Below are positions 42,725 through 52,893 of a DNA stretch of 64,000 nt, piece after piece. Position 1 is the first letter of the stretch. The number at the start of each line of letters is the position of its first letter. Origin of the DNA: Candidatus Gastranaerophilales bacterium (GTDB lineage: Bacteria; Cyanobacteriota; Vampirovibrionia; Gastranaerophilales; Gastranaerophilaceae); contig CALUYD010000001.1 of assembly GCA_944324915.1 (NCBI GenBank), positions 1-64,000 of the forward strand. The letters are read 5' to 3'. Made by a program: the position numbers and the translations under genes. The notes below the pieces were generated by a model that worked only from the letters and a program-made list of their open reading frames with translations, was not told the origin of the DNA and did no database searches.

Positions 42725-44404
42725 TTAAACATTCACTAATTTCTTTTCTTGTTCTAATTGCAATGTAATTGTTGTTACATCACAAACACTTGAAGGACCA
42801 AAATATTGAATAGCCCCCGGGAATACATAGCAATCATTGATTGCCCATTTATCACGGTTTCTTTCCAATTCTTTAAATACAGGTCCATCAAGTTCAACAA
42901 GAGCTTTTTTAATAACAGGTTTCATTTCTCCATGACGTCTTTCCATATTCATCATCATAGTTAGAGGAACACCGCCTGCAACCCATTCGCTTGCAGGTTT
43001 TGTTGTATTTTTAATTGATGATAAATATCCTGTTAAGCCTGATTGAATTAGAGCAAAAGCATTGTAACCCAATGAATAACAGTAATCAGCATCAAAGTTA
43101 GATGGCATTGCACATCTTCCTTCATAGCCAAAGAAATGAGCTTGAGAAGCAAATTTACCGTTGTATGAACCTTGTGCTTTCATTTCTTTTAATTTTTTCT
43201 CAATCATTTCAATTAATAATTTTTCTGTTTCAATTTTTGAAACTTGAACATTACCATGTGGATCTCTATCCATTAATAATTGAGCTTTAATTGCTTCTGG
43301 AAGCGAATTGAATAATTTAGCACTTTGTGGTTTTAATTCAGAAGTGATAATTTCATATTTTTTATCTTGAGTTGCATCTTGATATGCGCCATCTGATTCT
43401 AAATTAGCCATTAAATCGTTTAATTCAGCAATCATCACTTTCATTTCAGGAATAAACTCAATTAAACCTTCAGGAATTAAAGCGATACCAAAGTTTTTGC
43501 CTTGATTTCCACGAGCAGCAATAATATTTGCCATATAATTAACAATTTCTTCTAAAGATTGTTTTTTAGCTTCAACTTCTTCACCGATTAAAGTGATGTT
43601 TGGTTGAGTTTGAAGTGCAACTTCAAGGCAAACATGAGAAGCGCTTCTTCCCATTAATTTAATAAAGTGCCAATATTTTTTAGCTGAATTTGCGTCACGT
43701 TGAATATTTCCGATTAATTCAGCATAAGTTTTTGTTGCAGTATCAAAACCGAATGAAATTTCGATTTGGTCATTTTTTAAGTCGCCATCTATTGTTTTAG
43801 GACAACCGATAACATTAATTCCTGTTTTGTGTTCAGCCATCCATTCAGCCAATAAACAAGCGTTTGTATTTGAATCATCACCACCGATTATAACAATAGC
43901 ACCGATGTTTAATTTTTTACAAACTTCAAGAGCTTTTTCAAATTGGCTTTCTGTTTCTAATTTTGTTCTTCCTGAACCGATAATATCGAAACCACCTGTG
44001 TTTCTGTATTTATCCATAATTTCATCGGTTAATTCCATATATTTTCCATCAACTATACCTGATGGACCGCCTAAAAAGCCGTATAATTTATTTTCTTTGT
44101 TTGCTGTTTTCAATGCATCAAATAAACCTGCAATAACATTGTGTCCACCAGGAGCTTGACCGCCAGATAGGATAACACCAACATTTTTTTGCTCAGTTGA
44201 TAAATCATCACCCGCTGAAGCAAATTTTGCAATAGGTTTACCATAAACATTAGGGAAAAGTTTTTGAATATCTTCTAAATCAGATACAGCAGTAGTTTTT
44301 TCGCCTAAAGATAATTTAACGGAGTTAATGCCGTTAGCTAATGCACCTGCCAATTTTGGCTGATAATTTAATCTTTCTTTTTGAAGAGGTGAAATTTCTC
44401 TCAT
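42725..44404 (-). CDS. pfp: Diphosphate-dependent fructose-6-phosphate 1-phosphotransferase
   Basis: 559 aa, the long PFP type. PPi specificity is read from GGDD at 174-177 (ATP enzymes have GGDG) and from Lys in 'PKTIDGDLKN'. 'KLMGRSASHVCLEVALQTQPN' is the MGR substrate motif, and 'GGQAPGGHNVI' is the N-terminal phosphate loop. The reaction is reversible and saves ATP. AAGGAGAT precedes the ATG. With pgi at 25 kb this supports PPi-linked glycolysis. No ATP-PFK is in the window. Confidence 0.96.
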   Translation of the reverse strand: MREISPLQKERLNYQPKLAGALANGINSVKLSLGEKTTAVSDLEDIQKLFPNVYGKPIAKFASAGDDLSTEQKNVGVILSGGQAPGGHNVIAGLFDALKTANKENKLYGFLGGPSGIVDGKYMELTDEIMDKYRNTGGFDIIGSGRTKLETESQFEKALEVCKKLNIGAIVIIGGDDSNTNACLLAEWMAEHKTGINVIGCPKTIDGDLKNDQIEISFGFDTATKTYAELIGNIQRDANSAKKYWHFIKLMGRSASHVCLEVALQTQPNITLIGEEVEAKKQSLEEIVNYMANIIAARGNQGKNFGIALIPEGLIEFIPEMKVMIAELNDLMANLESDGAYQDATQDKKYEIITSELKPQSAKLFNSLPEAIKAQLLMDRDPHGNVQVSKIETEKLLIEMIEKKLKEMKAQGSYNGKFASQAHFFGYEGRCAMPSNFDADYCYSLGYNAFALIQSGLTGYLSSIKNTTKPASEWVAGGVPLTMMMNMERRHGEMKPVIKKALVELDGPVFKELERNRDKWAINDCYVFPGAIQYFGPSSVCDVTTITLQLEQEKKLVNV

Positions 44405-44474
44405 CTTATATCTCCTTTTCTTTCAATGATTTTATTATCACACAAAAAATCTAAAAATGACAGAAAAGTTTGTG

Positions 44475-44483
44475 TGTGATAAT
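44475..44483 (+). promoter_or_regulatory. Extended -10 promoter for def
   Basis: TGT-GATAAT with the -10 at 44478-44483, ending 8 nt before the def ATG; no Shine-Dalgarno sequence. Confidence 0.45.
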
Positions 44484-44491
44484 ATTAAATT

Positions 44492-45124
44492 ATGTCTATC
44501 TTAAAAATTATTGAATACGGAAACCCTATTTTAAGGGAAAAATCTAAAGAAGTTACAAAAATTTCAAAAAAAATTAAAAATTTAATCATGGATATGCTCG
44601 ATACCATGTATCATGCTAATGGCGTGGGTTTAGCTGCTCCTCAAGTAGGCGAAAATTTAAGAATTTTTGTTATTGATGTTTCTGATCCAAGCGGTCCAAT
44701 TGACCCATTAGTTTTTGTTAATCCTAAAATTATTAAAAAATCCGGAGCAATAAGTAGCTATGAAGGTTGTTTAAGTTTTCCAAAAGCATATACAACTGTT
44801 AGAAGATACGCTAACGTTATGGTAAAAGCGCTTGATATCAACGGTCGTCCGTTTATAAAAGAAGCTCGTGACGGCGAACTTTTAGCTCGTGCAATACAAC
44901 ATGAATTTGACCATTTAGATGGAAAACTATTCATAGACCATTGCAGAAACAGATTTGTTGCTGATAATGTTCTTAAAAAATATAATTTAGCTCCGATTGA
45001 GGTTGATAAATTAATTGATGAACCCGAGCTTGAAGAAGAAATAGTCGCTTGGGAAAAGGCTCATCCTAAAGAATTTGAAGAACAACAAAAAGAAATAGAA
45101 GAACTAGAAAGCAAAAAAGAGTAA
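44492..45124 (+). CDS. def: Peptide deformylase
   Basis: 210 aa. Removes the formyl group of nascent proteins. Motif 1 GVGLAAPQVG (near 49-58), motif 2 EGCLSFP with metal-ligand C93, motif 3 QHEFDHLDG with H137 as first His. The final 40 residues form an acidic extension (Glu-rich 'EEQQKEIEELESKKE') not needed for activity. First gene of def-fmt-aroH-M16-M16, with spacings of 2 bp or overlaps. Confidence 0.97.
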   Translation: MSILKIIEYGNPILREKSKEVTKISKKIKNLIMDMLDTMYHANGVGLAAPQVGENLRIFVIDVSDPSGPIDPLVFVNPKIIKKSGAISSYEGCLSFPKAYTTVRRYANVMVKALDINGRPFIKEARDGELLARAIQHEFDHLDGKLFIDHCRNRFVADNVLKKYNLAPIEVDKLIDEPELEEEIVAWEKAHPKEFEEQQKEIEELESKKE

Positions 45125-45126
45125 TT

Positions 45127-46065
45127 ATGAGCATAAAAATCGTATTTTTTGCAACACCCGATATAGCACTTGAGAGTTTTAATTTCTTTATTAATTCATC
45201 GGATTATGAAGTTTTAGCGCTTGTTACTCAAAAAGCAAAAGCAGCTAACAGAGGCAAAAAAATCACTCAAAGAAACATCACTCTAACTGCTAAAGAGCAT
45301 AATATCGAGGTATTTGAACCTGATAGAATTTCAAAAGAACCTGATATTATTGAAAAACTAAAAGCTCTAAATAGCGATTTTTTTATAACATTTGCTTTTG
45401 GTCAAATTTTATCTCAAGAAGTTATAGACATTCCAAAATTTGGAATAATCAATCTCCATGCAAGTTTATTACCTGAATATAGAGGGGCGAACCCCATTGC
45501 TCAAAGCATAATTGACGGCAAAACAAAAACAGGTATAACCACAATGAAAACAGCTCTTGAGCTTGATAGCGGGGATATTTGTCTGCAAGATGAAATTGAA
45601 ATAACACCAAATATGAATGTTATTGAATTAATGGAAATTATTTCAAAAAGAAGTCCAAAATTATTGGATGAAACCCTAAAAGGCTTATATAACAACACTT
45701 TAAAGCCCTATGTTCAAGACCACTCCAGTGCTACTTTTTGCAAAAAAATGAAAAAAGAAGAAAAAGTTATTGATTGGAATATGGACTATAAAGCTCTGCA
45801 CAATAAAATCAGAGGAATGTATCAGCTAAATACAAATCATACAACTTTCAACAATAAAATCATTAAAATTTTAAAAACAGTTGCAGTTGATGATATCAAA
45901 GGTAATGTTGGCGAAATTCAATCAATAGAAAAAGATGGAATTATAGTTAGCGCTAAAAATGGAGCAATTAAAATCTTGACTCTAAAACCCGAGGGCAAAG
46001 GCGAAATGAGAGCAAGCGATTGGGCAAACGGAGCAAGAGCAAAAAAAGGAGATAAATTCGTCTAA
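45127..46065 (+). CDS. fmt: Methionyl-tRNA formyltransferase
   Basis: 312 aa. Formylates initiator Met-tRNA. 'FGIINLHASLLPEYRGANPIAQSIIDGKTKTGITTM' contains the SLLP folate/formyl-transfer motif with the catalytic Asn-His. C-terminal OB-like domain from about residue 205. Partner of def. Its stop overlaps the aroH start (TAATG). Confidence 0.96.
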   Translation: MSIKIVFFATPDIALESFNFFINSSDYEVLALVTQKAKAANRGKKITQRNITLTAKEHNIEVFEPDRISKEPDIIEKLKALNSDFFITFAFGQILSQEVIDIPKFGIINLHASLLPEYRGANPIAQSIIDGKTKTGITTMKTALELDSGDICLQDEIEITPNMNVIELMEIISKRSPKLLDETLKGLYNNTLKPYVQDHSSATFCKKMKKEEKVIDWNMDYKALHNKIRGMYQLNTNHTTFNNKIIKILKTVAVDDIKGNVGEIQSIEKDGIIVSAKNGAIKILTLKPEGKGEMRASDWANGARAKKGDKFV

Positions 46066-46430
46066 TGCAATCAAGAGGAATAAGAGGTGCTATAACACTA
46101 AGCGCCAATACTAAAGAAGAAGTTGAAAGCGCCACAGTTGAATTATTAAATTCAATATTAAAAGAAAATGAAATAGATACCAAAGATATTGCTTTTGCTA
46201 TTTTTACGCTAACAAATGATTTAAATGCTGATTTTCCTGCAAAATATGCAAGAACAAGATGTAATTTTCAAAATGTTCCTATGATGTGTTATAACGAATT
46301 AAATGTTGAAAATAGTTTAAAAATGTGCTTAAGGGTACTTTTAAACGTCAATACAGATAAAAAACAAGATGAAATCAAACATATTTATCTTAAAGGAGCA
46401 AGTGTTTTAAGAGAGGATTTAAAAAAATAA
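46065..46430 (+). CDS. aroH: Chorismate mutase, AroH type
   Basis: 121 aa. Matches the trimeric Bacillus-type enzyme (chorismate to prephenate). R4 and R7 in 'QSRGIRGAITL', 'LTNDLNADFPAKYARTR', 'VPMMCYNELNVENSL' and 'IKHIYLKGASVLREDL' are the active-site segments. Overlaps the following peptidase gene by 1 bp. The context with fmt and proteases gives no aromatic-pathway operon. Confidence 0.94.
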   Translation: MQSRGIRGAITLSANTKEEVESATVELLNSILKENEIDTKDIAFAIFTLTNDLNADFPAKYARTRCNFQNVPMMCYNELNVENSLKMCLRVLLNVNTDKKQDEIKHIYLKGASVLREDLKK

Positions 46431-47767
46431 TGTCTGAAGTAATCAAAAAAGAAAATGTTGAATACCCTTACCTGGAAAAACCTTTAAGCGTTTACACTTT
46501 AAAAAACGGTCATAGCGTAATTTTTGCATACAAAAAAAGTCCTATGATTAATATTTCATCTTGGACTAAAACAGGCTCAATCAATGAAAATAAAGAAAAT
46601 AACGGCGTATCGCATTTTGTTGAACACTTACTTTTTAAAGGCACAACAAAATATAGCGCAGGTGTTTTTGATAAAACAATGGAGCGTCTGGGCGGTATAA
46701 TTAACGCTGCAACTTGGAAAGATTACACATTTTATTATATAAATATTCCTAAAGAACACTATAAAATTGCTCTTGAAATGCATGCTGATATGATGGTTGA
46801 TGCACTTTTTCCAAGCGAAGAAATAGGCCCTGAATTCGACCCAAATGGAGCTTCGCCAAAAGAAAAAAGAGAAAGATACGTTGTAATTGAAGAAATAAGA
46901 ATGGGTGAAGACAATAATTGGAGAAAGGTTTATAAAAACCTTAACAATTCAATGTATGAAAATCATCCATATAAAAGAGAGGTTATAGGCACAAAAGAAA
47001 TAATCGCCAATATCTCTCAAAAAGAAATTGAAAGATATTATAAAACATTCTACACCCCTCAAAATATTACAACTATTGTAGTTGGAGAATTTGATGAAGA
47101 TGAAATGCTTGATTTAGTTCAAAAAAATTTCATATTTAAAGACAATTCAAATATCGAAAAATGCAAAACAGATGTTTTCGAAATGGAAAAATCAATTAAA
47201 AATCCTACTACTACAATAGATTATGCAGAAGTTAACACAGGATATTTAATGATGGGAGCACTTTGCGACAGTGCTAAAAACCTAAAAGAAACAATTGCAC
47301 TTGATTTGATTTCAACAATTTTAGGAGACGGTAAAAGCTCAAGATTATATTCAGAATTAATCGAAAACTCTAAAAATCCACATTATTACCAACTTGAAAG
47401 CTGTCATTATCAATTCAAAGACGGTGATAATTTCTTAATTGAAGCAAATTTTGACGCTGATAAAAAAGATGTTGTAATTGAAGAATTAAAAACTCAGCTT
47501 GATAATTTAAATAAAATCAATGAAACAGAACTTGAAAAAGCCAAAAAAAGAGCTAAAGTTAATTTTGCACAAGAATCAGAAATGGTATCAGATATTGCAG
47601 ATGCAATAGGTTATTGGATGAGCGTTTGCGAAGATATTACGCTTGCTAATAAATATCTTGATACATTAAATGAAATTGATTGCAAATATTTAGAAGAAAT
47701 TGCAAAAAAATATTTATCAAAAGAAAAACTCTCAATCAGTTTACTTTTGCCTAAAGGAGAAAACTAA
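46430..47767 (+). CDS. M16-family zinc peptidase, active subunit
   Basis: 445 aa. The inverted zinc motif HFVEH is at residues 62-66, with the distal Glu in 'VVIEEIRM' about 75 residues later, as in pitrilysin/processing-peptidase beta subunits. 'GVSHFVEHLLFKGTTKYSA' is typical. No signal peptide, so cytoplasmic. It overlaps its non-catalytic partner by 1 bp. Confidence 0.94.
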   Translation: MSEVIKKENVEYPYLEKPLSVYTLKNGHSVIFAYKKSPMINISSWTKTGSINENKENNGVSHFVEHLLFKGTTKYSAGVFDKTMERLGGIINAATWKDYTFYYINIPKEHYKIALEMHADMMVDALFPSEEIGPEFDPNGASPKEKRERYVVIEEIRMGEDNNWRKVYKNLNNSMYENHPYKREVIGTKEIIANISQKEIERYYKTFYTPQNITTIVVGEFDEDEMLDLVQKNFIFKDNSNIEKCKTDVFEMEKSIKNPTTTIDYAEVNTGYLMMGALCDSAKNLKETIALDLISTILGDGKSSRLYSELIENSKNPHYYQLESCHYQFKDGDNFLIEANFDADKKDVVIEELKTQLDNLNKINETELEKAKKRAKVNFAQESEMVSDIADAIGYWMSVCEDITLANKYLDTLNEIDCKYLEEIAKKYLSKEKLSISLLLPKGEN

Positions 47768-48996
47768 TGAAACACTATAATAATAATGGAATTAATATAT
47801 TACTTGAAAAAATGCCAAAAACCCCAAGGATGAGTGTTTCTTTCTTTTTTAAAGTAAACAAAAAAGAAAAATATTATGGTATAAATTCTCTTTTGGCAAG
47901 ATTACTTTTGCAAGGCACTAAAAAATACAGTGCAAATGAACTTGCGCTTGCTTTTGAAAACGAATGCATTGATATAACTACAAAAGCAAAACAAGACTAT
48001 ATCAAACTTTCACTTGTATTTTTAAATGAAGATTTTAATCAAGCAATGGAGCTTGTTAAGGATTTGATTTTAAATTCAACATTTGATGATTTTGAAAAAG
48101 AAATATTTAAAATCAAAGGCGAAATTATCTCTGATTTGGATAATCCAAAGATGAAATTAACAGATACTTTCGTAAAATCAATATTTAAAGAGCATCCTTA
48201 TTCTTCTACACATACAAAAATTCTTGAAGATTTAGACAAAATCAAAAAAGAAGATATAATCGAAGCTCACCAAGAACTTTTTAAAACTTTCAAATCAATT
48301 GTTGTGGTTGGTGATTATGAAAATGATGAAAAAATGATTGAATTTTTTACAACCAACTTTGATTTTATGAAATCTTTTGAAACAAATGATGAAATTAAAG
48401 ATATTCAAAACAACAAAACAGAAGATGAAATAATAAAAATAACAAAAAATGACGCTCAACAAGCCCAAATCATTCAAGGCTGGCTTGTGGATTCTTTTAA
48501 TTCTGAATTGAGCGCTAAATATGCTCTTTTAAATAATATTTTAGGCTCATCCGGCTTATCATCAAGATTATTTGTTAATCTAAGAGATAAACAAGGGCTG
48601 GCATACACCGTAAGAAGCCAATATGAAACGCTTTTGCATGGCGCAATTTTTAATATGTATATTGGAACTGCGCCGATAAATATTAAAAAATCATTGGAAG
48701 GTTTCAAACTTGAACTTGAAAAATTAGCTCAAACACCGCCAAGCGAAGAAGAAATGCAAGGTGCAAAAGAAAACATCCAAGGCAGATTAAAATATTTTAC
48801 CCAAAATAATTCTCAAATAGCAGCAGTTGACGGCTACAATTTTATGATGGGTTTAGGTTTGGATTACAATGAAAAATTTATGGAAGAAATCAGACAAACA
48901 AGCGCTCAAGATGTATCAGAAATGGCAAAAAAACTCCTTAATTTGCCAAAATTGATTGCAATAATTGCGCCTCAAGAATTTCTTGATAAAATTTAA
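47767..48996 (+). CDS. M16-family protein, non-catalytic partner
   Basis: 409 aa with the M16 fold, including the C-terminal 'LNNILGSSGLSSRLFVNLRDKQGLAYTVRSQYE' (R/Y motif). At the place of HxxEH it reads 'GINSLLARLLLQGTKKYSANEL', so zinc ligands are missing. This mirrors alpha/beta processing-peptidase and other two-gene M16 systems. The two subunits probably form a heterodimer. 3' end overlaps ribBA by 4 bp. Confidence 0.92.
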   Translation: MKHYNNNGINILLEKMPKTPRMSVSFFFKVNKKEKYYGINSLLARLLLQGTKKYSANELALAFENECIDITTKAKQDYIKLSLVFLNEDFNQAMELVKDLILNSTFDDFEKEIFKIKGEIISDLDNPKMKLTDTFVKSIFKEHPYSSTHTKILEDLDKIKKEDIIEAHQELFKTFKSIVVVGDYENDEKMIEFFTTNFDFMKSFETNDEIKDIQNNKTEDEIIKITKNDAQQAQIIQGWLVDSFNSELSAKYALLNNILGSSGLSSRLFVNLRDKQGLAYTVRSQYETLLHGAIFNMYIGTAPINIKKSLEGFKLELEKLAQTPPSEEEMQGAKENIQGRLKYFTQNNSQIAAVDGYNFMMGLGLDYNEKFMEEIRQTSAQDVSEMAKKLLNLPKLIAIIAPQEFLDKI

Positions 48997-50192
48997 CCAA
49001 TTAAATGGTGCATTTTTTCAATTTTAGTTTTGATATATTTTTCGTTATATTTATCAATTATAGGTTCAATCGGTATTCTTTCATTAATTTCAAGACCGTA
49101 ACCTTCAAGCCCTATGATTTTTGTAGGGTTATTTGTCAATAAATTAAATTTATTGTAATTTAGATGTCTTATAATTTGAGCACCAATTCCATAATCTCTT
49201 AAATCAGGTGCAAAACCAAGACTAACATTTGCCTGAACAGTATCTTGACCCTTATCTTGCAGTGCATAAGCCTTAATTTTATTAATTAAACCTATGCCTC
49301 TACCTTCATGACCTCTCATATAAACAAGCGCACCTTTACCATAATCATTTATCATCTTTAGAGCGCTATGAAGCTGATAATTACAATCACATCTTAAGCT
49401 ATGGAAAATATCACCTGTTAAACATTCTGAATGAACTCTAACCATAGGAATTTTATTAGAACCGTCATCTTTAACTAAAGCTACATATTCAGCGTTATTT
49501 AAAATATTTCTATAACCATAAATTGTAAATTCGCCAAATTGAGTAGGCAATTTTGCACTTGCTTCCATTCTAACAAGTGTTTCTCTTTTAATTCTATATT
49601 TAACTAAATCTGCAACCGTAATAACTTTTATATCGTTATTTTTTGCAAATTCCAAAATGTAATCACGTCTTGCCATGTGCCCATCAGGTGTCATCATTTC
49701 ACACATTACACCGGAAGGGTTTAAACCTGTTAATTTAGCTAAATCAACCGTTGCTTCAGTGTGTCCTATTCTTTCTAAAACACCGCCTTGACGAGCTACA
49801 CAAGGAAATAAATGCCCGGGGCGTCTTAAATCAGAGGGTTTTGAATTTTTATCAATTAAAACTTCAACTGTTTTTGCTCTATCATAAGCTGAAATTCCTG
49901 TTGTAACGCCAAATTTCTCATCGGCATCAATTGAAACAGTAAAAGCGGTTTTCATTGATTCTGTGTTTTGCTCTACCATTTGATTTAATTCCATTTTTTG
50001 AGCAATTGTTCTATCAATTGCAACACAAATCAAACCACGAGCATTTTGCGCCATAAAATTAATGTTCTCAGGCGTTGCAAAATCAGAAGCGCAAATCATA
50101 TCGCCTTCATTTTCTCTATCTTCATCATCCACAACAATTACAATTTTGCCTTTTGAATAATCTATAAGCGCATCTTCAATTGAACTAAACAT
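48993..50192 (-). CDS. ribBA: Bifunctional DHBP synthase / GTP cyclohydrolase II
   Basis: 399 aa. The N-terminal RibB domain (about 1-200: '[28 protein letters not shown]', '[25 protein letters not shown]') makes dihydroxybutanone phosphate from ribulose 5-phosphate. The C-terminal RibA domain (about 205-399) opens GTP: zinc motif '[17 protein letters not shown]' and '[14 protein letters not shown]'. AAGGGAAG is the ribosome-binding site. It follows ribE by 20 bp. No FMN riboswitch is visible upstream. ribD and ribH are elsewhere. Confidence 0.97.
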   Translation of the reverse strand: MFSSIEDALIDYSKGKIVIVVDDEDRENEGDMICASDFATPENINFMAQNARGLICVAIDRTIAQKMELNQMVEQNTESMKTAFTVSIDADEKFGVTTGISAYDRAKTVEVLIDKNSKPSDLRRPGHLFPCVARQGGVLERIGHTEATVDLAKLTGLNPSGVMCEMMTPDGHMARRDYILEFAKNNDIKVITVADLVKYRIKRETLVRMEASAKLPTQFGEFTIYGYRNILNNAEYVALVKDDGSNKIPMVRVHSECLTGDIFHSLRCDCNYQLHSALKMINDYGKGALVYMRGHEGRGIGLINKIKAYALQDKGQDTVQANVSLGFAPDLRDYGIGAQIIRHLNYNKFNLLTNNPTKIIGLEGYGLEINERIPIEPIIDKYNEKYIKTKIEKMHHLIG

Positions 50193-50212
50193 TTATCTTC
50201 CCTTGTCTAAAA

Positions 50213-50830
50213 TTAAAATCCGTTTTCTCTCAAAAATTCAAGAGTAATATTGTTCTGTTTTTTTGAACAAAATTTTTGAATATATTTTGCAAACAAATCA
50301 TATTCAATATTAACTATATCACCATTTTTTAAATTTTTTAAATTTGTATCATTTAATGTTTGAGGTATTAAAGATACTTCAAATTCATTATCATTAACAT
50401 CAGATACAGTCAAACTCACGCCATTAATTGCAATTGAACCTTTTTTAATAATTAAATCAGTATTGCAATCAAAAACAATTCTTTTAGAAAAGCCGTCTTG
50501 AGTGATTTTTTTAACTTTTGAAATACAATCAATATGCCCTGAAACAATGTGTCCATCTAATCTTGAAGATAATTTCATTGCACGCTCAAGATTAATTTCA
50601 TCCCCTTTTTTCAAATTTTTTAAAGATGAAATATTGAGCGTTTCATTCATAATATCCGCACAAAAAATATTATTATTTATTGATGTAACACTAAGGCATA
50701 CACCATTTATAGCTATTGAATCGCCAAGTTTTACATCATCAAAATCAGCTTCAAAAAATATCTTTGCGCCATTTGAATTAAATGAAATATCATTAACTTT
50801 TGAAATTTTTTCTACAAGACCTGTAAACAT
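50213..50830 (-). CDS. ribE: Riboflavin synthase alpha chain
   Basis: About 205 aa. Two tandem lumazine-binding domains (about 1-95 and 96-190), each with a 'GDSIAINGVCLSV' / 'KGSIAINGVSLTV' motif. The start 'MFTGLVEKI' at 50830 is canonical. TGT-TATTTT on the minus strand ends 6 nt upstream, so the ATG at 50848 would be inside or before the promoter. Confidence 0.95.
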   Translation of the reverse strand: MFTGLVEKISKVNDISFNSNGAKIFFEADFDDVKLGDSIAINGVCLSVTSINNNIFCADIMNETLNISSLKNLKKGDEINLERAMKLSSRLDGHIVSGHIDCISKVKKITQDGFSKRIVFDCNTDLIIKKGSIAINGVSLTVSDVNDNEFEVSLIPQTLNDTNLKNLKNGDIVNIEYDLFAKYIQKFCSKKQNNITLEFLRENGF

Positions 50831-50944
50831 AACATAAAAATAACACAAAAATAAGTTTTAATCGTTTTATATCCTCTTTAGATATGATAGACAAAACCAT
50901 CTTCAAATAGTATCATTTTACTAAAGAAAGCATGCTTATTTACG

Positions 50945-51913
50945 ATGGAAAATCAGAATTTTAAAAACGATAATATAGAAGAAGAAAGTCTTGATAGCGA
51001 AGAATCCGTTTCAAATAAATTTAAAAGGGGTTGCAAGCTATATAATTTCAGACGTCCTGATAAATTCTCTAAAGAACACTTAAAAGCTCTTCAAGATATT
51101 CATAGAGATTTTGTCAGACATCTTGCAACAATTTTAACAGGATATCTTCGTATGGAAGTTGAAATCGATGTAATTTCTGTCGATCAGTTGACTTATGAAG
51201 AGTATATCTGCTCTATGCCATCTCATGTTCAAAACATGATTTTCAAATTAAACCCTCTATCAGGCGAAATTTCTATGGGTATGAGCCCAGAGGTTTTAGC
51301 GGTTGTATTAGATAGAATGCTTGGTGGTTCAGGCACAATCAATGATCACAACAAAGAATTAACCCAAATTGAAGAACTTTTGACAATTAAATTTGTTGAA
51401 AAAATAATCAAAATACTAGAAGAAGCATGGAGTACTATTCTGCCTGTTAAATCAGAATTTGTTACCTTAGCTAACGGATACCACTCTGTTCCTATTACTA
51501 CATCAGGCGAAATCGTTACATTAATTTCATTTGAAGTAAGATTGGGTCAAAAAAACTTTGGCTTAATGAATATATGCTTCCCATACCCTGTATTAGAAAC
51601 AGTTTTACCCAAATTAACACCTCAATATATTTATCAGCACACAAATGTCGTAGCAAATGAAATCGGTAAAAATGAAACTTTAGAAAAAATTAAATCGGCA
51701 GAAGTTGAAATGCAAGTAATTTTAGGAACTACAAACATTGCAATCAACGATGTTTTAGATTTGAAAGTTGATGACATCATTAAACTTGACCAAAAATTAA
51801 ATGAAAAACTTATTGCATGCATTAATAAAAAAAGAAAATTTTACGTTGTTCCGGGTTTAATCCAAAATAAAATATGCGTAAAAATTGTAGATCAATATTT
51901 TGAAAAGGAGTAA
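50945..51913 (+). CDS. fliM: Flagellar motor switch protein FliM
   Basis: 322 aa. An acidic N-terminal tail (where CheY-P binds in model species) leads to 'YNFRRPDKFSKEHLKALQDIHRDFVRHLATILTGYLR', the diagnostic FliM motif. The middle CheC-like domain includes 'PLSGEISMGMSPEVLAVVLDRMLGG'. The C-terminal SpoA domain begins near 245 ('VEMQVILGTTNIAINDVLDL'). No clear Shine-Dalgarno sequence. Confidence 0.96.
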   Translation: MENQNFKNDNIEEESLDSEESVSNKFKRGCKLYNFRRPDKFSKEHLKALQDIHRDFVRHLATILTGYLRMEVEIDVISVDQLTYEEYICSMPSHVQNMIFKLNPLSGEISMGMSPEVLAVVLDRMLGGSGTINDHNKELTQIEELLTIKFVEKIIKILEEAWSTILPVKSEFVTLANGYHSVPITTSGEIVTLISFEVRLGQKNFGLMNICFPYPVLETVLPKLTPQYIYQHTNVVANEIGKNETLEKIKSAEVEMQVILGTTNIAINDVLDLKVDDIIKLDQKLNEKLIACINKKRKFYVVPGLIQNKICVKIVDQYFEKE

Positions 51914-51916
51914 GTT

Positions 51917-52240
51917 TTGGATAAAGAACCTAAAAACCTTGATATATCAAAGCTGGAAAGTCTGGAGCGTCCCAAAAAAATAGAAAAATCAAAAACATAC
52001 AACCTTTTATTGGATGTAGAGCTTGAATTATCAGCAATTCTTGGAGAAACTGATATTCCTTTAAAAAAAGTTCTTGATATAACAAAAGGCTCAATTATAG
52101 AACTTGACAATAAAACAATAGCTCCAATTAAACTCCTTGCAAACGGTTGCGAAGTAGCACGCGGCGAAGTTGTGATTATTGAAGATAATTTTGGATTAAG
52201 AATAACTGATGTAGTAAGAAAAAATCTAAGCGAGGAATAA
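51917..52240 (+). CDS. fliN: Flagellar motor switch protein FliN (TTG start)
   Basis: 107 aa. SpoA/C-ring domain: 'LLLDVELELSAILGETDIPLKKVLDITKGSIIELDNKTIAPIKLLANGCEVARGEVVIIEDNFGLRITDVV'. The initiation codon is TTG at 51917, supported by AAAAGGAG six bases before it. The N-terminal 30 residues are polar and variable. Its last base overlaps the following ATG. Confidence 0.96.
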   Translation: MDKEPKNLDISKLESLERPKKIEKSKTYNLLLDVELELSAILGETDIPLKKVLDITKGSIIELDNKTIAPIKLLANGCEVARGEVVIIEDNFGLRITDVVRKNLSEE

Positions 52241-52806
52241 TGGAAGAAAATTCAGATAAAAAAGTAGAAGTAAGTGCGGCAATTTTAAGCGAAATCTTTA
52301 AAATAGCAAAAATAGATCCTCCTGAAGAAATTACGGATGAAGCACTGCTAAATGCGGTTTTTAAACTAAGACAAGAAAAAGAACCGCAAGAAATTCCTCA
52401 AGAAGCAACATACAACCCATCGAGCAATAATATATTGGTTATCGATGATATTGGAGTTGTAACTTATCAATTAAAAATTTTATTAAGAAATTTAGGATAC
52501 AATGTTCAAGTAGCGAAAGACATTTTTAGCGGATTGAATACTTTTATTAAATCAAACTATGCTTTTGTTGTAATGGATTTATTTGTTTCAACTGAACAAG
52601 AAGGATTAACCCTATTAAATGAAACAAAAAAAATAATTACTAAAAATAATCTGGACACAAAAATTATCGTTATAACAGCTTCAAATAAAGCAGAAAACAG
52701 AGTTAAATGCTTAAATGGCGGAGCTGATATATTCCTTAAAAAAGATACAGGCTGGCAAGATAAATTAATTGAATTAATCGAAAACTTTCATCCCGAAACA
52801 TTATAG
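52240..52806 (+). CDS. CheY-like receiver protein with N-terminal helical extension
   Basis: 188 aa. Residues about 1-62 are an acidic helical extension with no recognised domain. Residues about 67-186 are a receiver domain with the acidic pair in 'LVIDDIGV', the phospho-acceptor Asp in 'VVMDLFVS', Thr in 'VITAS' and Lys in 'FLKKD'. No output domain. Genetically coupled to fliM-fliN, so a motor-switch effector is a reasonable guess. Confidence 0.85.
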   Translation: MEENSDKKVEVSAAILSEIFKIAKIDPPEEITDEALLNAVFKLRQEKEPQEIPQEATYNPSSNNILVIDDIGVVTYQLKILLRNLGYNVQVAKDIFSGLNTFIKSNYAFVVMDLFVSTEQEGLTLLNETKKIITKNNLDTKIIVITASNKAENRVKCLNGGADIFLKKDTGWQDKLIELIENFHPETL

Positions 52807-52880
52807 TTAATTTTTGTAAAGATATTGCTACAAAAATAAAAAATGCTCAAGAAAATTAGATATAAAATATTTTTTGATAC

Positions 52881-52886
52881 TATAAT
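52881..52886 (+). promoter_or_regulatory. -10 box placed for a leaderless coaD transcript
   Basis: TATAAT ending 7 nt before the ATG at 52894, no ribosome-binding site; only a weak -35 (TTAGAT, 52856). Confidence 0.45.
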
Positions 52887-52893
52887 ATGAATT

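Noticed and set aside
50831-50944. FMN riboswitch upstream of ribE-ribBA
   Set aside because: No RFN-type conserved helices in the short gap; the likely transcript is nearly leaderless.
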